Shown here piece after piece: positions 7,138 through 9,215 of a stretch of DNA of 9,215 bases (its first letter is position 1; every line of letters starts with the position of its first letter). This stretch comes from Acidimicrobiia bacterium (GTDB lineage Bacteria > Actinomycetota > Acidimicrobiia > Acidimicrobiales > AC-14), in the NCBI GenBank assembly GCA_019243595.1, contig JAFAUA010000474.1:1-9215 (forward strand). The letters run 5' to 3'. The notes beneath the pieces are model-generated. The model did not search any database. It was not told where the DNA came from and was given only the letters and a program-made list of their open reading frames with translations. A program made the translations under genes and the position numbers.

Positions 7138-7461
7138 CTACGGCCTCGGTTCCGTGAAGGAGTCGAACGCCGCCGAGCCAGAGTCCGGGACGCGCGGCTG
7201 GTGCCACACCTCGACGGGGAACGACACCTCGATCATCGAGTACAGCAGGTGCAGGAGGTTGAGGGCGTCCTCGGGCAGCTCGTCGAGCGGGAACTGCTCG
7301 AGGTAGGCCATGGCTTCCTCGGCCCGCGGCGTGACCGCGTCGTAGAACTCCTGCATCGCTTGGATCCCGACCGCCAGCCGCGTGGCGTAGCGCTCCCGCT
7401 CGGTGGCAAGGCACCAGGTGGCCGCGAACGGCTCGAGCTCGGTGAACCGCGCGGGCAGCAT
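7138..7461 (-). CDS. Small helical Rieske-associated protein, copy 2
   Basis: 107 residues, family not recognised. Predominantly helical, acidic, without signal peptide or membrane segment. It is clearly homologous to the protein encoded at 8717-9049: an ungapped alignment gives about 51 identities in 107 by hand count. Shared features are WCL-TE-ER near residues 16-24, FPLDELPED versus YPLDELPED (57-65), the VEVWHQP/VEIFHQP motif near residue 83, and a terminal EPRP. It is not the NTF2-like beta subunit of ring-hydroxylating oxygenases, which is longer and differently folded. The ATG overlaps the Rieske stop by one base (TGATG), and a GGGGTG ribosome site lies 7 bases upstream. The same order in both cassettes suggests a dedicated partner of the oxygenase, perhaps structural or for electron-donor docking; this is inference. 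Confidence 0.85.
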   Translation of the reverse strand: MLPARFTELEPFAATWCLATERERYATRLAVGIQAMQEFYDAVTPRAEEAMAYLEQFPLDELPEDALNLLHLLYSMIEVSFPVEVWHQPRVPDSGSAAFDSFTEPRP

Positions 7462-8720
7462 CAGGCGGGCACCCCGGCGTGCTGCTCGACCCAGTCGCCG
7501 ACCACCTTGTGGAGGTGGCGCAGCAACACCTCCTGGTCGTTGAGCGGGAACTTCTCGACATAGCCGGACTCGAGCATGAGCTGCGTGGCCTCGAGCGTGT
7601 TGGCGTCCTGCAGCGCGAACTCCTTGAACGTGACCGCCGACATCTCCTGGGCGATGCGCTCGCGCACGTTGGTGGCGGGCAGGAAGTACACGTTGCCCTC
7701 GAAGACGTGGGTGTTGTACGACGTCGGCCAGTAGTGGTACGTGAGGTACCAGCCCTGGCCCCAGATGAGGATCACGAAGTTGGGGAAGAGCTGGAACGAG
7801 TCCAGGCCCCACGGCTTGCACCTGCCCGGGTTGACGCCTGCCGGCAGTTCGCCGAGGTCGGCCTTGTCCCACGGCCCGAAGAGCCCTCCGCGCGTCATCA
7901 CCTCCATCGGCTTCAAGCTGCCGGGATCCATCTCCCAGAAGCGCACGCCGGACGTGCTCACCAAGCGGTGCGGACCCTCGACGGCGTAGTACGGCGCCTC
8001 GTACCCGGCCTCGCGCGCGGCCACCGCGTACTTGTCGGGCGACTGCTTCGAGTGCAAAACAGGTGCGTGGTAGAACTCGGCGAAGGCGTCCATGAACAGC
8101 TTCCAGTTCGCCCTGACCTCGGTGCGATAGCCGAAGCGGGACGTCAGCCGGTCGAACGGATAGCCCTCGAGCGCGGTGATCATCGGGCCGAGGAACTCCC
8201 GCAGCGACCACTCCGGTTCGCGTGCCGCGCACACGAAGACGAAGCCCTCCCAGACCTCGCAGTGCATGGACACCAGCCCCAACTGGCTCTTGTCGACGTC
8301 GAAGAACTCGTCCTCCTGCTGGATGAAGGTCAGCGATCCGTCGAGCCCGTAGCGCCAAGCGTGGTACTTGCACGTGAACTGCCGGCAGAAGCCCTGTGTC
8401 TCCTCGTCCGGTGACTCGTTCCACACCAGCTTGTTGCCACGGTGGCGGCACACGTTGTGGAACGCTCGTATCTCGTCGTCCATCCCGCGCACGACAACGA
8501 TCGACGTGTTGAGTACGGCCAGTTCCTTGGTGAAGTAGCTGCCGGCCTTGGGCAACTGCTCGACTCGGCCGACGTTCAACCACGCCCGCCTGAAGATGGC
8601 CTGACGCTCCCGTTCATAGAACGAAGGGGAGATCGAATCGGCGTACGACACCGGGCCGGTGTCGAGCCCGAAGTGCTCGGTCCAGCTGCCCTCGGGCGGT
8701 TTCGGGTATCGAGGACTCAC
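7461..8720 (-). CDS. Rieske non-heme iron oxygenase, large (alpha-type) subunit
   Basis: 419 residues. An N-terminal Rieske [2Fe-2S] domain has ligands Cys91 and His93 (NVCRHRGNK) and Cys117 and His120 (CKYHAW). The loop between the pairs is 23 residues, longer than the common 16-17. The catalytic domain has the mononuclear iron site DAFAEFYHAPVLH, with His218 and His223 as ligands, Glu215 as the likely bridging acid, and Asp372 in ALQDANTLEATQ as the third ligand. These enzymes use O2 and electrons to hydroxylate or demethylate; Glu instead of Asp as the bridge is known in carnitine-oxygenase-type members. The substrate is not assigned. Start: GTG at 8720 overlaps the preceding stop (GTGA) and has AAGGAG 8 bases upstream; the frame stays open further upstream but only over the small-protein gene. 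No reductase or ferredoxin gene lies in the window. Confidence 0.94.
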   Translation of the reverse strand: MSPRYPKPPEGSWTEHFGLDTGPVSYADSISPSFYERERQAIFRRAWLNVGRVEQLPKAGSYFTKELAVLNTSIVVVRGMDDEIRAFHNVCRHRGNKLVWNESPDEETQGFCRQFTCKYHAWRYGLDGSLTFIQQEDEFFDVDKSQLGLVSMHCEVWEGFVFVCAAREPEWSLREFLGPMITALEGYPFDRLTSRFGYRTEVRANWKLFMDAFAEFYHAPVLHSKQSPDKYAVAAREAGYEAPYYAVEGPHRLVSTSGVRFWEMDPGSLKPMEVMTRGGLFGPWDKADLGELPAGVNPGRCKPWGLDSFQLFPNFVILIWGQGWYLTYHYWPTSYNTHVFEGNVYFLPATNVRERIAQEMSAVTFKEFALQDANTLEATQLMLESGYVEKFPLNDQEVLLRHLHKVVGDWVEQHAGVPA

Positions 8721-9049
8721 GGGCGAGGCTCCTTCACGCGACGGAGGACAGCGTCTGCGGAATCGACGACCTTGGGCTGGTGGAAGATCTCGACGGCCAT
8801 CGAGACCATGACGTAGGAGTGGATGAGCTGCAGCAGCCGCTGGACGTCCTCGGGAAGCTCGTCGAGCGGATACTTGTCGCAGAACTCGATGGCCTCGTCG
8901 AGGCGGGCTGAGAAGGCGGCGTAGAAGGCGCCCATCTCGTCCATGTCGCTGGCCATGCGCCGCTCGAAGCGCTCGGTCTCGGTCGGCAGGCACCAGTGGG
9001 CTGCGTACTCCTCGAACTCTGCGAACTCCGCAGGGAGCAGTGCGCTCAT
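8717..9049 (-). CDS. Small helical Rieske-associated protein, copy 1
   Basis: 110 residues, family not recognised, homologous to the protein at 7138-7461 (roughly 48% identity by hand alignment). It has the same HWCL-TE-ER start region, YPLDELPED (60-68), VEIFHQPK (86-93) and EPRP end. It is likely an all-helical cytoplasmic protein. Its ATG overlaps the stop of the upstream Rieske gene (ATGA), with GGTGA 4 bases before the start, and its own stop overlaps the GTG of the next Rieske gene. Such tight coupling on both sides suggests stoichiometric production with the oxygenases. Which Rieske protein it serves cannot be told. Confidence 0.85.
   Translation of the reverse strand: MSALLPAEFAEFEEYAAHWCLPTETERFERRMASDMDEMGAFYAAFSARLDEAIEFCDKYPLDELPEDVQRLLQLIHSYVMVSMAVEIFHQPKVVDSADAVLRRVKEPRP
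8729..8734 (-). promoter_or_regulatory. Ribosome binding site deciding the GTG start of the Rieske gene
   Basis: AAGGAG on the minus strand lies 8 bases before the GTG at 8720, inside the end of the small-protein gene. It supports GTG over any upstream start in the same open frame. Confidence 0.7.
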
Positions 9050-9215
9050 GCGCTCACCCAGTCGGCCACGGCCTTGTGGAAGTGGCGCACGAGGATCTCC
9101 TGGTCGTTGAGCGGAAAGCCGTCGACGACCTGGGTCTCGAGGGCGGCCTGGGTCCCGCTAAGCATCCCTGCGTCCTGCAGCGCGAACTCCTTGAACATCA
9201 CCGCCGCGCACTCGT
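9046..9215 (-). CDS. Rieske oxygenase, C-terminal end only (N-terminus beyond window)
   Basis: The last 55 codons plus stop of a second oxygenase are present; the rest lies beyond the right edge. The visible part reads MFKEFALQDAGML, then GFPLNDQEILVRHFHKAVADW, ending WVSA. It aligns without gaps to the C-terminus of the complete Rieske protein at 7461-8720, with about 33 of 50 identities by hand count, and keeps the Asp that should be the third iron ligand (ALQDA). It is followed by the small-protein gene with an ATGA overlap, the same order as the complete cassette. Identity as a Rieske oxygenase rests on this homology, because the [2Fe-2S] domain is not in view. Confidence 0.85.
   Translation of the reverse strand, partial: ECAAVMFKEFALQDAGMLSGTQAALETQVVDGFPLNDQEILVRHFHKAVADWVSA

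Noticed and set aside
5903..7306. Long plus-strand open frame opposite the amidohydrolase
   Set aside because: Antisense composition artefact; no motif or ribosome site.
7136..7561. Upstream extension of the amidohydrolase frame
   Set aside because: It would run through the small-protein gene and the Rieske 3' end with no family sequence. The ATG at 7135 begins a typical amidohydrolase N-terminus.
8721..8993. Upstream extension of the Rieske frame
   Set aside because: It overlaps the paralogous small-protein gene, whose protein is conserved with the second copy. The GTG at 8720 has a strong ribosome site.

Overview
High-GC bacterial DNA, densely packed, with stops and starts overlapping by 1 to 4 bases, GTG starts and strong G/C third-position bias. 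The gene content (DUF35/thiolase pair, Rieske oxygenases, acyl-CoA ligase, Zn-alcohol dehydrogenase, VOC protein) suggests an actinobacterium with many lipid, steroid or aromatic degradation genes, perhaps Acidimicrobiia-like or mycobacteria-like. That placement is inference from style and content; no rRNA or marker gene is present.

Layout. (1) 1-1439, minus strand: a DUF35 zinc-ribbon/OB-fold gene overlaps the start of a thiolase/lipid-transfer-type gene that runs off the left edge. (2) 1464-1997, plus strand: a PEBP (YbhB/YbcL-type) gene, divergent from the DUF35 gene with only 24 bases between start codons. (3) 2004-2885, minus strand: an exported protein of unknown function, convergent with the PEBP gene. 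(4) 2936-5424, plus strand: a two-gene operon of an AMP-forming acyl-CoA ligase and a zinc alcohol dehydrogenase. A perfect 14-base palindrome lies between it and the exported-protein gene. (5) 5421-9215, minus strand: an operon of at least six genes, read right to left: the end of a Rieske oxygenase, a small helical protein, a complete Rieske oxygenase, a second copy of the small protein, an amidohydrolase-family protein and a VOC protein.

How it may work together. The Rieske proteins could hydroxylate or demethylate a substrate. The alcohol dehydrogenase could oxidise an alcohol, the ligase could activate a carboxylate to its CoA thioester, and the thiolase/DUF35 pair could cleave or form a C-C bond in an acyl-CoA. 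The amidohydrolase and VOC proteins could handle ring or amide intermediates. The substrate cannot be read from the sequence. The most unusual parts are the repeated cassette of Rieske oxygenase plus a ~110-residue partner, and the amidohydrolase whose usual HxH metal motif is replaced by ExN.

No tRNA, rRNA, CRISPR, IS element, riboswitch or convincing hairpin terminator was seen. No stretch above 300 bases lacks a gene.
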